In this document: in pieces, positions 10,561-22,227 of the stretch | How positions within the stretch are numbered: the first letter of the stretch is position 1 | Layout: each line of letters begins with the position of its first letter | Assembly (NCBI GenBank): GCA_018287875.1 | Contig: JAGVVL010000010.1 | Span: forward strand, 18,028-82,027 | From: Nigrospora sphaerica | Taxonomy: Eukaryota > Ascomycota > Sordariomycetes > Amphisphaeriales > Apiosporaceae | Direction: 5' to 3' | Length of the DNA stretch: 64,000 nt | Made by a program: the position numbers and the translations under genes | Notes under the pieces: model-generated | Databases searched by the model: none | Seen by the model: the letters and a program-made list of their open reading frames with translations, nothing else | Told to the model about the DNA's origin: nothing

Positions 10561-11009
10561 ATGGCCGTTAAGCATATTGTATTATTTCAATTCAAAGCAG
10601 ATGCACCGCCAGAGGCCGTGCAGGATGTATGTCCCGGTCGAACCATGCCCATGTGAACACCGTGGATAAAGCAACTGACCGAAGTCACCGCAGGTATGCA
10701 CCAGCATGGTCTCCTTAAAGGACGAATGCCTGCATCCGGCGTCTCAGATGCCGTACATTAAATCGATGTCCGGAGGCAAAGATAACTCCCCGAGAACCTA
10801 CAGGTATGCTTTTTCGGCGACATATCTTCATGCAATTCTGACGGCTTTCGTAGAACGGCATTCAGTATGCCTTTGTCGCTGAGTTCGAAAGTCTGGAGGA
10901 TAGAAACTACTATGTGGCCGAGGACCCGGTGCACCAGTCATTCGTGAAACGCGCAGGACAGATCATCGAGAAAGCGATCGTTGTTGACTACACCATTGGG
11001 GCTTTTTAG
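10561..11009 (+). pseudogene. Stress-responsive A/B-barrel (Dabb) protein, one-base frameshift
   Basis: Three exons can be read: 10561-10626 (MAVKHIVLFQFKADAPPEAVQD), about 10695-10801, and about 10854-11009 (YAFVAEFESLEDRNYYVAEDPVHQSFV, ending VVDYTIGAF-stop). Both introns have GT-AG borders. The family is a ferredoxin-like dimeric A/B barrel of about 110 aa, often stress-induced. Exon 2 ends one base out of phase: at 10788-10791 four C stand where five would give the usual NSPENLQ before the intron. With that base restored the gene is a normal Dabb protein, so this may be a sequencing error rather than decay. Confidence 0.75.
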
Positions 11010-11072
11010 AATGGGTCAGTAGGCATAGCGAAGAGTCCATCGGTGCAGGAAACTAGAGTGCATGCTTGCCAT

Positions 11073-14000
11073 CTACCATAGCATCCAGCTGACAAGGTTC
11101 ATATATGCCTCATCGCTATCATCCTTGTCAGCTTCGCCGTATTTCAGTGCGCGCCGAATCATTCCGGCGTCACGCCTCAGCTGCTCACACAAATCTTGCG
11201 CAGTCCCAATTTGCCCCTCCACGCCGGCGAGAAACCAGAATGCCCGAGCTTGGTGTGGCTTGATCTCCTGCATGCCCATGTTCATTTGGGTGATCTCTCG
11301 CAAGAGCTTTGCAGACAGCACATACTCGCCGTCTTCGCTCAGCATGAGGGCAAGGTGAAACAAGGAATCCGCCACCCTGGGGCCACCGTTTTCCCCAAAA
11401 ATCCCTCGCCGAATGTCCACTGCGCGAGAAGCGAGTTCTCGACCGGCGGCTTTTTCTTGAAGCGCCCAGAGGATCCTGGCCAGCAGCATAATGTCGCCGC
11501 TATGTTTCGGGTAGCGCGACCTCTCAATCTCTTCTTGGCAGAGACCTTGGAGCTTCCAGCACTTTTGTAAAGCTTCTAGCGCCTCCGAGGGTTGGCCATC
11601 GCGCAGGCAGGCCATCGCACGAATCGCATCGGTGCGTGCCATATGCGTAGGATCGTGTGCAAGGTGGATTGCAGTCGCTCGCTCAATGTATTCGAAAGCT
11701 TTTGGCATATCGCCGATCTCAGTGTAGCTGCACGCAATGGAATCGTATACGTCGGCGATCGATGGTGAGTCGGCTTCTTCGGTTCTGCGGCGGATGGAGA
11801 GTGCCTTGGTATATGCGCCGAGAGCAACACGCGGCTGGGCAATATCTAGTGAGATGTGGCCTAGCATACGATGTGCTTGCGCTGCCATTGCGTTGAACTC
11901 ATCTTCACTAGTACCTATCCCAAACTCGATAAAAATTTGGGCAAGGTACGGCTGCTCCTTTTCCCAAAGGTATCTGTCATCGATTAGTTGACAAAAGCCA
12001 TTAAACCGAAAATGCAAAGCCTCTTACGTTCCGGCCCGGTAGACGAGTTCGACCCAGGTATCAGGACTCCTAGGGCGAAGACCGTGGTCTCTCACCAAGT
12101 TCATCAGTCGGCTAATATGAGGAAGCACCGCCCCACATGTTTCCCAGGCTTCGTAGCCATGTCCCTGGTACGGCCCGCGGCGGTTCCACGTATTCGGAAA
12201 GGCAGAAGAGAGCATCTCGATCACTCCGTCCAAGTATCGAAGCTTTTCCCCTAAGGAAAGCCTAGCAAAGACAGTCTTTTGTATCAATCGGTGCATTGAC
12301 AGTGCCTTCGAAGTAGGTGATCTCGTAACAAGTGAATTTCTTATGAGTTCCGTCACAGCATCGCCAAACCTATCTGGGTTAGTCCATGCGCATTTGAAGA
12401 GGTATTTACTCACTCAAAATCGTCTAGAAGGAATTCCCAGGAGGGATGGCCGAGTCGGGCTTTGGTCTGATTGATCAAATACTCGGGAATATGGTCCGGG
12501 TCGAAAAATGCCAACACGTTGTGCAGGACTTTGGCCTGGTCCGATAGTTGCTCAAGCGAGATGTTCCAAACCGTGTTGACCGTATGCTCATAGCCATCGA
12601 GTGCTTGTGACCGAGCGAACACCTTTTCTGCCGATTTCTGGAACAGGGGAAGGAATTCACTGAACGACCTGTGCCCATCTGAGATGAAGGTAGCAACCTG
12701 GCCCATGGCCAGTGGCAATCCGCCCAGCAGGCGACATAGCTCCATGGCCGCAGACTCATCGTCATCCTGAGAAGGACGTTTTCCTGAAAGGGCGTATATA
12801 ACTTCGGCTGACGGTTCGAGACCGAAACATTCGAGATGAAGTGTATTGTTGGTTCGTCTTGATGCAACTGAAGGAGACCGTGTAGTGATGATGACTGAGG
12901 CATGGGGGCTGGCCGGCCAAAGCTGCTCCAGGATATCTGCATCATCGACGTTGTCGAAAACCAACAAGAAATTTTTGCCGGATGTGTTTAGCCAATTTTT
13001 GAGCCGTTGTACCGCTTGGCCGTCATCCGTTCGATCCTGATCGTCAACCAAACCTAGTTGCTTAGCGAAGGCGGAAAGGGCTTGCAAAAGCTTAATTTGG
13101 GATTCTGCCGGGACCCAAGCAATTAAATCGTAGACGTCCAAGGAAGTATTGGCATATTTGAGGGCCAGCTGAGTTTTCCCCACGCCACCGATGCCATGGA
13201 TTGCAAGGGCGCGCATTTCCTGCCGATTTTCCTCAGGATCTAGTGCCTCCTTGAGGGTGCGCACTTGACTTTCTCGGCCAAAGAAGCGCAGATTCAATCC
13301 GTGGGGAATACTGTGGCAAGGCAAGCTCACGTTAGAGACCCTCGACTTCTTGGCGTTCTGGATAGTAGCCACAGTCTCCGCGGTTTTCGATTCCCTCGAC
13401 AACCGTATCATATCCGCAACTTCATCAATCCTCCGAGAGTATCTTTGAAGTTTCTCTTTCGTCTCAGCAAAGTCGTTTTTGAAACGTGACCAAGCGACAG
13501 GATTTCGCCCAATGTTGGGATTGTTGCGGAAGAATGCCACGGCATAGGCACAAAACACGATGATCTCGCTGTACATATCGAGCAGCGCCTTCTCCAAAGT
13601 GTCCGTCATTGGAAGCTCTTTCTCATATTTCTGGATGCGGGGCAATGTCTGCTGCAGGCTGCCCAGCATTTCGACGAGCTCTGCTAGGACAGGTTGGGCA
13701 TTCTTTTTGTCGTCAGCGCCTGTCCAGTGGATATGATTCGAATCTCACTACCTACCATGATCATGAGGCGAATGGAACCCCAAAGAATTACCGCCACTTT
13801 GCCATCCATTCCGAGCGCCCAGGCAATTACAGCGGCGAAGTCACTGAACCCCAAAAGCACCGGTTTCAATTTCGTCAGAGTCTTTGTCCAGGAGGCAGAT
13901 GACTTGGTCTCAGGAAGTACAGTGGTCTCGATTTGGCTGAGTAGATCCTCCGGCGTTGTTACGTCCCACAAATTCTTCTCGATGGTTGTATCTTTAACGC

Positions 14001-14112
14001 CTCGTATTCGAGTCTCTGCGAAGTACCGCTCGAGAGCTGCTTGCCAGATGGGGCTAGAGCTCGTCTGCGGTTCCTCAACCGCAGTGGCAGCTGTTTCTGC
14101 CGTATCGACCAT
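11073..14112 (-). CDS. NLR-type STAND protein: DUF7708-like N-terminus, NB-ARC, TPR repeats
   Basis: Minus-strand gene of about 970 aa. The N-terminal helical domain (IWQAALERYFAETR to ILWGSIRLMI) resembles the DUF7708 type found on fungal NLRs. An NB-ARC follows, with P-loop GIGGVGKTQLAL, Walker B LLVFDNVDD, SVIITTRS and GLPLA. Next are a winged-helix segment with the LSMHRLIQ (MHD-like) motif and tetratricopeptide repeats (for example YDSIACSYTEIGDMPKAFEYIERA). Introns read with good borders at 12374-12413 (40 nt, CTAAC branch) and 11974-12027 (54 nt). The first junction, 13720-13751, is only 32 nt although it restores the frame, so a base error there is possible. I chose the ATG at 14112; 14187 is an alternative. 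Family role: ATP/GTP-driven oligomerising switch in fungal non-self recognition. It is transcribed divergently from the HET-NACHT gene at 14882. Confidence 0.85.
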
Positions 14113-14881
14113 CGCGATGAAGAAGCCGGGACTCTGGTTTGTTGTAGATAGATATGGTTGATGCACAAATCGCTGTTGCCATTCCATCGATAGCTGGGGA
14201 AAATCTTACTAACTAGGCGGGGAGCGGGGAACGGGGAGCGGGGTATCCCAACGTGACCCGTCGTGTGGCTCGGCGTCTCCTAGGCCTGGCCCACGCATGG
14301 TGCATGAGCTACGGTGCCGAGAACGTTAATAAACAAAGTCTGCTTGCAACGAATAGTGCATCCATTCTGCGTTTGTCCTTCTTCTTTGTTGTTGAGCAAT
14401 TGTTCGCGCTATTCAGCTAACGTATTGGTACCTGTCGTCCGTGATACAAGGCATAGGCGGTATAGGCCGACCTGTGACGGCCGCCACCCGCAGTCCTAGC
14501 CCCGCCTAGTTAGCTCCATGAGACCAGTAGTTGGATTCAGTGGGAGCCACCGCAATCGCAGCGAAGACCTGGCAATCGGTGTGCGAGCGGTTGCAGAGGC
14601 CCATGCTCATGCACAAGGTACTTCCTGTGCTGGAGATGATGTAAACGATATAAATGTACAGTATACTGAAGACCCCACAAGGCTATTTCTTGCATAGCTT
14701 CGCCACAACAATTGGAAGCGCTAAACCCGTGCGACGTTCAAAAGGCTGCATGTGGGGATGAGCTTTGATCATCTCACCTACCCCTCTTTTCAGTCTTACG
14801 TCTGACAGCCTCCTTTCTAAACTATTCGTGTCTCTGTATTGCTTCTCTCGTTCTGGCTTGCAGTAGCTACTACGCCTGACC
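14113..14881. promoter_or_regulatory. Shared divergent promoter region of two NLR genes
   Basis: These 769 bp separate the start of the NB-ARC/TPR gene (minus) from the HET-NACHT gene (plus) and must hold both promoters. It contains a G-rich direct repeat (units of GGGGAGC/GGGGAAC, about 14217-14245) and the inverted repeat listed separately. A TATA-like TATAAATG at about 14650 is too far upstream of 14882 to be assigned. No transcription-factor site can be called. Confidence 0.5.
14208..14514. repeat. MITE-like inverted repeat in the divergent promoter
   Basis: CTAACTAGGCGGGG near 14209-14222 is matched exactly by its reverse complement CCCCGCCTAGTTAG near 14500-14513, giving a non-coding unit of about 305 bp. 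No clear target duplication is visible, so a MITE is plausible but unproven. Confidence 0.45.
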
Positions 14882-17800
14882 ATGCGTCTTTTACAGCGGG
14901 AACCTGGCGAGCGCTTCAGCCTCACGCCGAACTTCCTTCGCGACAGCCCTCCGTACGCCATTCTGTCGCACACGTGGGGCGATGATGACCAAGAGGTCAC
15001 ATTTCAGGACATTCAACATGGCACAGGCATGCACAGAGATGGATACAAGAAGCTAGAGTTCTGTGAAAAGCAGAGTGCTTCAGACGGCCTGCACAATTTC
15101 TGGATTGATACGTGCTGTATTGACAAGACTAACAGCACCGAGCTTAACGAGGCGATCAACTCTATGTTTCGGTGGTACCAGGGCGCCACTGTCTGCTACG
15201 TCTATCTGCACGACGTCTCCCATGACATTGGCCAGAAACTCGAGGATGTGTCTCTTTCGACGTGGAGGAAGCCTTCCGGAGAAGCAGATGGTTCACTCGC
15301 GGTTGGACATTGCAAGAGCTTATAGCACCAGCGTCGGTAACCTTCTTCTCAGCCGAGGGACAGCGCCTTGGCGACAAGAAATCTCTTGAGGACCTACTTC
15401 ATGAAATCACTGGGATCCCGATCGATGCGCTTCGGGGCCAACCATTGTCCGGTTTCAGCGTCGATGGACGATTCTCTTGGCTAGGTAGTCGCTCAACGAA
15501 ACGCGAAGAGGACCGGGTGTACTCAATGCTGGGTATATTCGGCGTCTATCTCCCTTTGATCTACGGCGAGGGAGAGTTGAATGCATTCCGTCGGCTACAA
15601 GAAGAGATAAACAAGCACTTGAAGTGGCGCTTGGATATGCCAGATAGAGGCGAGTACAACTCCGGAAGACCTAGTTTGCTTGCTAATGCATTTAAAGAAC
15701 TTGTTCTCGCCAACACCTTCATTAACTCCTGCGAAAAGTCGTCCAGTTCAGCCACCGGTTCAGCCACGGGGCCCGTTATCAGCCTGTCAGGGCTGGCAGA
15801 GCTTTTCGACACCTGCATGGATATCGTGGAAAGAATTGACCCGTACAACGACTTCGAAATCGATACACGCGCCATTATATCTCAGTTCGACAAAGACAAA
15901 CTGCTGTTTCAGCAGTGGGGCGAAGCTGTCGGTCTTCATGGTAAAAGCCCAAGGGCTGGTCACCATTCGATACTCGATAATCCTGCGATCGTCTCAGAGG
16001 TCCAAGGAATTCTCCTCAGTATCCACGAAACTGTCGGGATATCCGGTGGCGTTTCTTCCGCTCAGCAGGAATCAAGCTCTTCGAGGTCCAAAAGCCATAT
16101 ATCCACCCCACGACGCCTGCTGTTGGAGAAAGTTCGAGGAGACACTTCACAGAAGAAACAATTGGGGTGGACGTGGCGACAAAAGATGTGGTTTGTACCA
16201 CTGTCACAGCGGTTCGGGTACATGGTTGAAAGGCTCTGTGCATTGGTACCACCGGAGAGTTCCGACGATGTTGTCCAACCGGTCCGACGGACACGTACTG
16301 GTTTTGATCTATCTGTGGATAGACCTTCCCGTCCTAGAGACAGACAGATCGGCCATGTCTCCAACCTTGACTCACAGCTCATTCTGATGGTTGAAAAACA
16401 GATAGAGCGTAAGCGGCCGCAGCCATCCTCTCCACTGCTTCGCTGACAGGTCGCAGGTGAGATGCTAAAAGAAGTGACCGCTTGGCTCCATGCGCCTCAT
16501 TCCGACACCATCTACGAGGACTCCATGCAGAAAAAGCTGGTGGGTACCTGTGACTGGATTCTGGACCGCGATGCCTTCCGAAGTTGGAAGTCCTTCGACT
16601 CTCCGTCGAATATGGCCAAGCTCTTGTGGATTACAGGACCTGCAGGCTACGGAAAGACTGTCCTAACTGCCAGCATCGTCCAGTACCTCAAGGATGAATG
16701 CATTTCACCGGTGGCTTCTTTCTTCTTTTCGGCCGATCTAGAAGGCAGGGCCGATCCCTTCATCGTCGCTAGGTCGTGGATATCTCAGTTACTGTCGCAA
16801 AGCAAAGATGTTTTCCGGCTGGCCTGCGACAATCAAGATATGCAGCCCGGAAAAACAGCATCGCAAAGAGAGATTCTGGCGCTGTTCAGAGAAATAGTTC
16901 AGACAGTCTCAAAATGCATCTTCATTGTCGACGGCCTGGACGAGTGCACGTCGAAAGGAAGCTGGTCGGCACACCCGCACAGATCCCTCTCGTCGTTCGT
17001 CCGCGAGGTTACGCATACGGTTGCCGGTACAAATTCACGGATTCTCTTGGTTAGCCGTGAGGACCAGGACATCCGAAATGAGCTATTCGATCTTGCCTCA
17101 GATCCTATTGGGTGGGAGTTTAGCGAGTACAAGATCAATCCTCGAGATGTACAGCCCGATGCCACTTTGCTGTCGCAAAATATCGTCAACCAAAAGCTTA
17201 GCAACAAGTCTCAGATTATTAGGGACAGAATTGCTCACAGAATGGTCGATCGATCCGATTCAATGCTGCTACGCATCCGATTGATTGAGAACGACCTACG
17301 GGGTGGAAAGAACCAAAAACAGTTGGAGCGTATTGTTGACGAAGCCCCCACCGAACTCAGTGGCTTGTACGACAGGAGCTGGGAAAAAATAATCGGACGC
17401 GAAACAGACCGAAACCGAGCTCTCTCAATACTCCGATGGGCGACCTTTTCCCAGCGTCCGATCACGATATTAGAGATTACGGAAGCCTTGCTGGCAGAAA
17501 GTGATGAAGCTGAGAACGCATTGGAAGATGAATTACCAGATGACGTCGACAAATACTTTGTCAAAACCGAAATCCTGGACCTATGCCACTCACTTGTCGA
17601 GGCGCGTGCCACGGGTTCCCCGCAGGACATTGGTTCGTGGACCTTGCACCTCACACACTTCACAGTTCGAGAGTACGTACTCCAGCGCGATCCGATTTCT
17701 GGAGCGGCATTACAAGCAAACGAGAGCCTACGGTCTCGTAATGATTCCGTACAGAACAACATCATTGCCGAAACTTGCCTGCGGTACTTGAAAGTTCCGT

Positions 17801-20800
17801 GGATCTGGAAAGACACACGGCGGGCCCTTTCAAGCAACAGAGTTCGAGGGAGCTTTCGAGATTACGCTGCAAGTTACTGGTACCGCCACGCACGAAGAGA
17901 TGGCCCCCACTACAAGGCAGTGTCTAGAGTCTTGATTGAATTCTTCTGCTCTAAAGACACAGGGTGGGAGGATTGGAGAAGACACTTCGACCAAGCCAAT
18001 GCTCTGTCAAGGATGGTGCAACACACGGGGAAAATTGAATCAGCCAACAGCCTCTTCTACGCAACATATCTTGAGTTTGTCGATTTAGTTCGGCATTTGA
18101 TTGAAAAGACGTTTTTTGATGTCAACAAGGTCGATGAGTCGGGAAGATCAGCCCTTCTTGCTTCCGCAGCCCAAGGCAACCTAGAACTGCTAAGATATCT
18201 CCTGGAAAAAGAGCCAGATATTGATCTCCCTAGTACCGAAGGACGAACGCCGTTATATGTGGCTGCGAGCAACGGACATGTTGAAGTCGTTAAGCTGCTT
18301 ATTGAGAAGGGTGCGGATTGGAGAGTCGCTAGAAAGAACGGATGGACACCATTCAATGCCGCTTCTTTGAATGGGCACCTCCAGGTGGTCAATCTGCTTC
18401 TCGAGAAAGGCGCCGATTGGACGGTAGCGAACAATGACGGATGGACGCCGCTGAATTCCGCTTGCCAAAGGGGCACCTCGAGGTGGTCAAGCTGCTTCTC
18501 GAGAAGGGCGCTGACTGGGCAGTCGCGAACAATAATGGATGGACACCGCTAAATGTTGCTTCAAGCGGTGGCCATGTCGAAGTCGTCAAGCTGCTTCTCG
18601 AGAAGGGTGCCGACTGGACGGTCGCTGACAATGATGGATGGACGCCGCTGAGAGCTGCTTTAAGCGGTAGTCACGTCGAGGTCGTTAAGCTGCTTCTCGA
18701 GAAGGGCGCCGACTGGACGGTCGCGGATAAGAATGGATGGACACCACTGAATGCTGCTTCGAGCGGTAGTCACGTCGAGGTCGTTAAGTTGCTCCTCGAT
18801 AAGGGCGCCGACTGGACGGTCGCGAATAATGACGGATGGACTCCGCTGAATTCCGCTTGCAAAAGGGGCATCTCGAGGTAGTTAAACTACTTCTTGAGAA
18901 AGGTGCCGACTGGACAGTCGCGGATAATAATGGATGGACGCCACTGAATGCTGCTTCAAGCGGTAGCCACGTCGAGGTCGTTAAGCTACTTCTCGAGAAG
19001 GGTGCCGACTGGACAGTTTCAGATAAGAATGGATGGACGCCGCTGAATGCTGCTTCGCTTAACGGCTATGTCGAGGTAGCTAAGCTGCTTCTCGAGAACG
19101 GCGCCGACTGGACCGTCGCTGATGATGACGGATGGACGCCGCTGAATGCTGCTTCAAGCGGTGGCCACATTGAGGTTGTCAAGCTGCTTCTCGAGAAGGG
19201 CGCCGACTGGACGGTCGCAAATAATGACGGATGGACGCCGCTGAATTCCGCTTGCGAAAAGGGGCATCTCGAGGTTGCTAAACTACTTCTTGAGAAGGGC
19301 GCCGACTGGACGGTCGCGGATAAGAATGGATGGACGCCACTGAATGCTGCTTCAAGCGGTAGTCACGTCGAGGTCGTTAAGCTGCTCCTCAAGAAGGGCG
19401 CCGACTGGACGGTCACGAATAATGATGGATGGACGCCGCTGAATTCCGCTTGCGAAAAGGGGCACCTCGAGGTGGTTAAGCTGCTTCTTGATAAGAGCGC
19501 CGACTGGACGGTTGCTGACAATGATGGATGGACACCGTTAAGAGCTGCTTCAAGCGGTGGCCACGTCGAGGTTGTTAAGCTGCTTCTCGAGAAGGGCGCC
19601 GACTGGACAGTCGCTGACAATGACGGATGGACGCCGCTGAAAGCTGCTTTAAACGGTAGCCACGTCGAGGTGGTCAAGCTGCTTCTCGAGACGGGCGCCG
19701 ACTGGATGGTCACGAATAATGACGGATGGACTCCGCTGAATTCCGCTTGCAAAAAGGGGCATCTCGAGGTGGTTAAACTACTTCTTGAGAAGGGCGCAGA
19801 CTGGACAGTCGCGGATAAGAATGGATGGACGCCGCTAAATGCTGCTTCCCTTAACGGCTACCTCGAGGTGGCCAAGCTGCTTCTCGAGAAGGGCGCCGAC
19901 TGGACGGTTGCTGACAACGACGGATGGACGCCGCTGAACTCCGCTTGCGAAGAGGGGCACCTCGAGGTGGTTAAGCTACTTCTTGAGAAGGGCGCTGGCT
20001 GGAAAGTTGCGGATAAGAATGGATGGACGCCGCTGAATGTTGCTTCAAGCGGTGGCCACGTCGAGGTCGTCAAGTTGCTTCTCGAGAAGGGCGCCGAATG
20101 GACGGTTGCTGACAACGACGGATGGACACCACTAAGAGCTGCTTCAAGCGGTGGCCACGTCGAGGTCGTTAAGCTGCTTCTCGAGAAAGGTGCCCGCTGG
20201 ACAGTGGCGGATAATAATGGATGGACGCCGCTGAATGCCGCTTCGTTCAATGGCCACGTCGAGGTGGCTAAGCTGCTTCTCGAGAAGGGCGCCGAATGGA
20301 CGGTCGCTGACAACGACGGATGGACACCATTAAGAGCTGCTTCAAGCGGTGGCCACGTCGTCGTCGTTAAGCTGCTTCTCGAGAAAGGTGCCGACTGGAC
20401 AGTGGCGGATAATAAGGGATGGACGCCGCTGAATGCCGCTTCATTCAATGGCCACGTCGAGGTGGCTAAGCTGCTTCTCGAGAAGGGCGCCGACTGGACG
20501 GTCGCAAATAATGACGGATGGACGCCGCTGAATTCCGCTTGCGAAAAGGGGCATCTCGAGGTTGTTAAACTACTTCTTAAGAAGGGCGCTGACTGGACAG
20601 TCGCGGATAAGAATGGATGGACGCCGCTGAGTGCCGCTTCGTTCAATGGCCACGTCAAGGTGGCTAAGCTGCTTCTCGAAAAGGGCGCCGACTGGACGGT
20701 CGCGAGCAACGACGGGTGGACGCCGCTGAATTCTGCCTCGAGTAAAGGACACGTCGAAGTGGTCGAGCTGCTTCTCGAAAAGGGCGCAGACTGGACTGTC

Positions 20801-21612
20801 GTGGAGAACAGTAACGGATGGACACCACTGTATGCAGCTTCATTTAACGGCCACGTCGAGGTGGCTAAGCTGCTTCTTGAGAAGGGCGCCGACTGGACGT
20901 TCGCGGATAAGAATGGACGGACGCCGCTGAGTGTTGCTTCATCTAACGGCCACGTCGAAGTTGTTAAGCTACTTCTCGAAAAGGGCGCTGACTTAACCTT
21001 ACCTGACTACGGTGGACGAAGCGCTCTCCATCTTGCAGCAGATAATGGAAAGGTTGATGTTGTCAGGTTACTCATCTTCCACGGGGCTGACATCCGGATC
21101 GAAGACCATTCCCGGCGTTCGCCTATCTTCTACGCGATTCAATCGGGGACTACGAATGCCTAAGTTTGTTGGTCTATGAGAATATGGATATCAACATTGT
21201 GGATTATTATGGTTCAACCCTCCTATCAGTCGCGGCTCGTTATGGCCATGAGAAGATTGTCGAGTGCCTTCTCAAATCATCTAATGTTGACGTCAGTTTG
21301 GCGGATCACTTTGGAAGATCCCCGGTCTGGTGGGCTCAAAAACAGGGCCATAATACGATCACAGAGCTGCTGCAACTACATACTGGGAACGAAAACCTGG
21401 AAACGGATGCGAGTAGAGATGCACTGGGGGAACCTGCCGACTTCGACTCTCGGGGAAGAGTTTGCGATGTATGCTTCGCCAGTACTGGAACAGCATGCTT
21501 TTCGTGTGCGTGCTGTTCCAAGGGTGATTTCGACATTTGTATGGAATGCAAAAGGCTCGGTGCTCGGTGTCTAGATGAGTCTCATAGCTTGCTTCTACGT
21601 GAGAGTATGTGA
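14882..21612 (+). CDS. HET - (HeLo-like) - NACHT - about 33 ankyrin repeats - ZZ-type zinc finger NLR, frameshifted as read
   Basis: One gene of about 2.2 thousand codons. The HET domain spans about 14882-15400: YAILSHTWGDD, WIDTCCIDK and RWFTRGWTLQELIAP. A region at about 15780-16050 (GLAELFDTCMDIVERIDPY then QWGEAVGL) resembles the HeLo/HeLo-like cell-death domain. A 48-nt intron lies at 16409-16456. The NACHT follows (GPAGYGKTVLTA; FIVDGLDEC). Ankyrin repeats run from about 18100 to 21390, and the end carries a Cys-rich ZZ-like finger (CDVC, CSKGDFDICMECKRL). The frame breaks at 15264-15265 (GG), 18467-18469 (AAA), 18861-18864 (AAAA) and 21145-21148 (GGGG). Each break is repaired by adding one base to that run, and sister repeats have the longer run. 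I therefore read it as an intact gene with base-call errors, though true inactivation cannot be excluded. Family role: heterokaryon-incompatibility-type cell-death sensor. Confidence 0.85.
18100..21390 (+). repeat. Ankyrin repeat array, 99-bp unit, about 33 units
   Basis: Each unit encodes 33 residues around the pattern GADWTVAxxxGWTPLxxA followed by GHxEVVKLLLEK. I count 33 units. About 26 in the middle are almost identical in DNA, differing mainly at the residues before GWTPL and in the NAASSG/NSACEK/RAASSG/NAASFN segment. The outer units at both ends are diverged. Confidence 0.9.
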
Positions 21613-22225
21613 AGCGTGCAAATTTCTAACGAGGGCCACGAAATTTAGACGATGAAATTCTTGACTATTTGGAAATAACGTCTTATGTGAAACGTTTAAG
21701 GGTATTGAATAGTGTGTCTTAAACAATATTGGCCTTTAGAAATTCATTTGTGCCTGCGGTTACTGTTTAAGCCCCCTATTGTTCTACACGCACTAGTATT
21801 AATAGGTGAACGAAAATAAGTGTGGTCACTAATAGGCGTATTAAAAAGCAACGGGTTTGCTAGTTGTTGTCGAGTTGGCAGTCGACTAAACTCTCGGCTC
21901 AGGTCACCCCAGAAATGGCTATGCAGGCGATCAGGATATACTTGATACGTATATTGACTAGCAACCGTGTAGGGTGTCAATTGAGTGTAGAAGAAGGATG
22001 CCCTTCTAACTATGAATATGGATAATAGGAGGAAATTTATACCTGCTATCTAATCAGGAAGCGCCCTGATTAGATCATCAGATAATATCTGTCCTCCTCG
22101 ACGTTGCAAAATGTCACGTGGTCCGCCTTGGGACTTCACGTATCAATACTCTAAGGTTCACGAAACATAGAGCGCTTCTTCATGGTGTTTATCAGTTGAG
22201 ATATAAGCTAAGTAAAAACATGAGA
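21613..22225. other. Intergenic, AT-rich, no gene seen
   Basis: Between the NLR gene and the Fot1 element. The only structure is a perfect hairpin, TCTAATCAGG with CCTGATTAGA about 6 bases apart (near 22049-22074). No coding potential was seen. Confidence 0.5.
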
Positions 22226-22227
22226 TA

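Noticed and set aside
19858..20709. Minus-strand open frame of 283 codons with repeats
   Set aside because: Antisense shadow of the ankyrin array; the plus strand encodes the recognised repeats.
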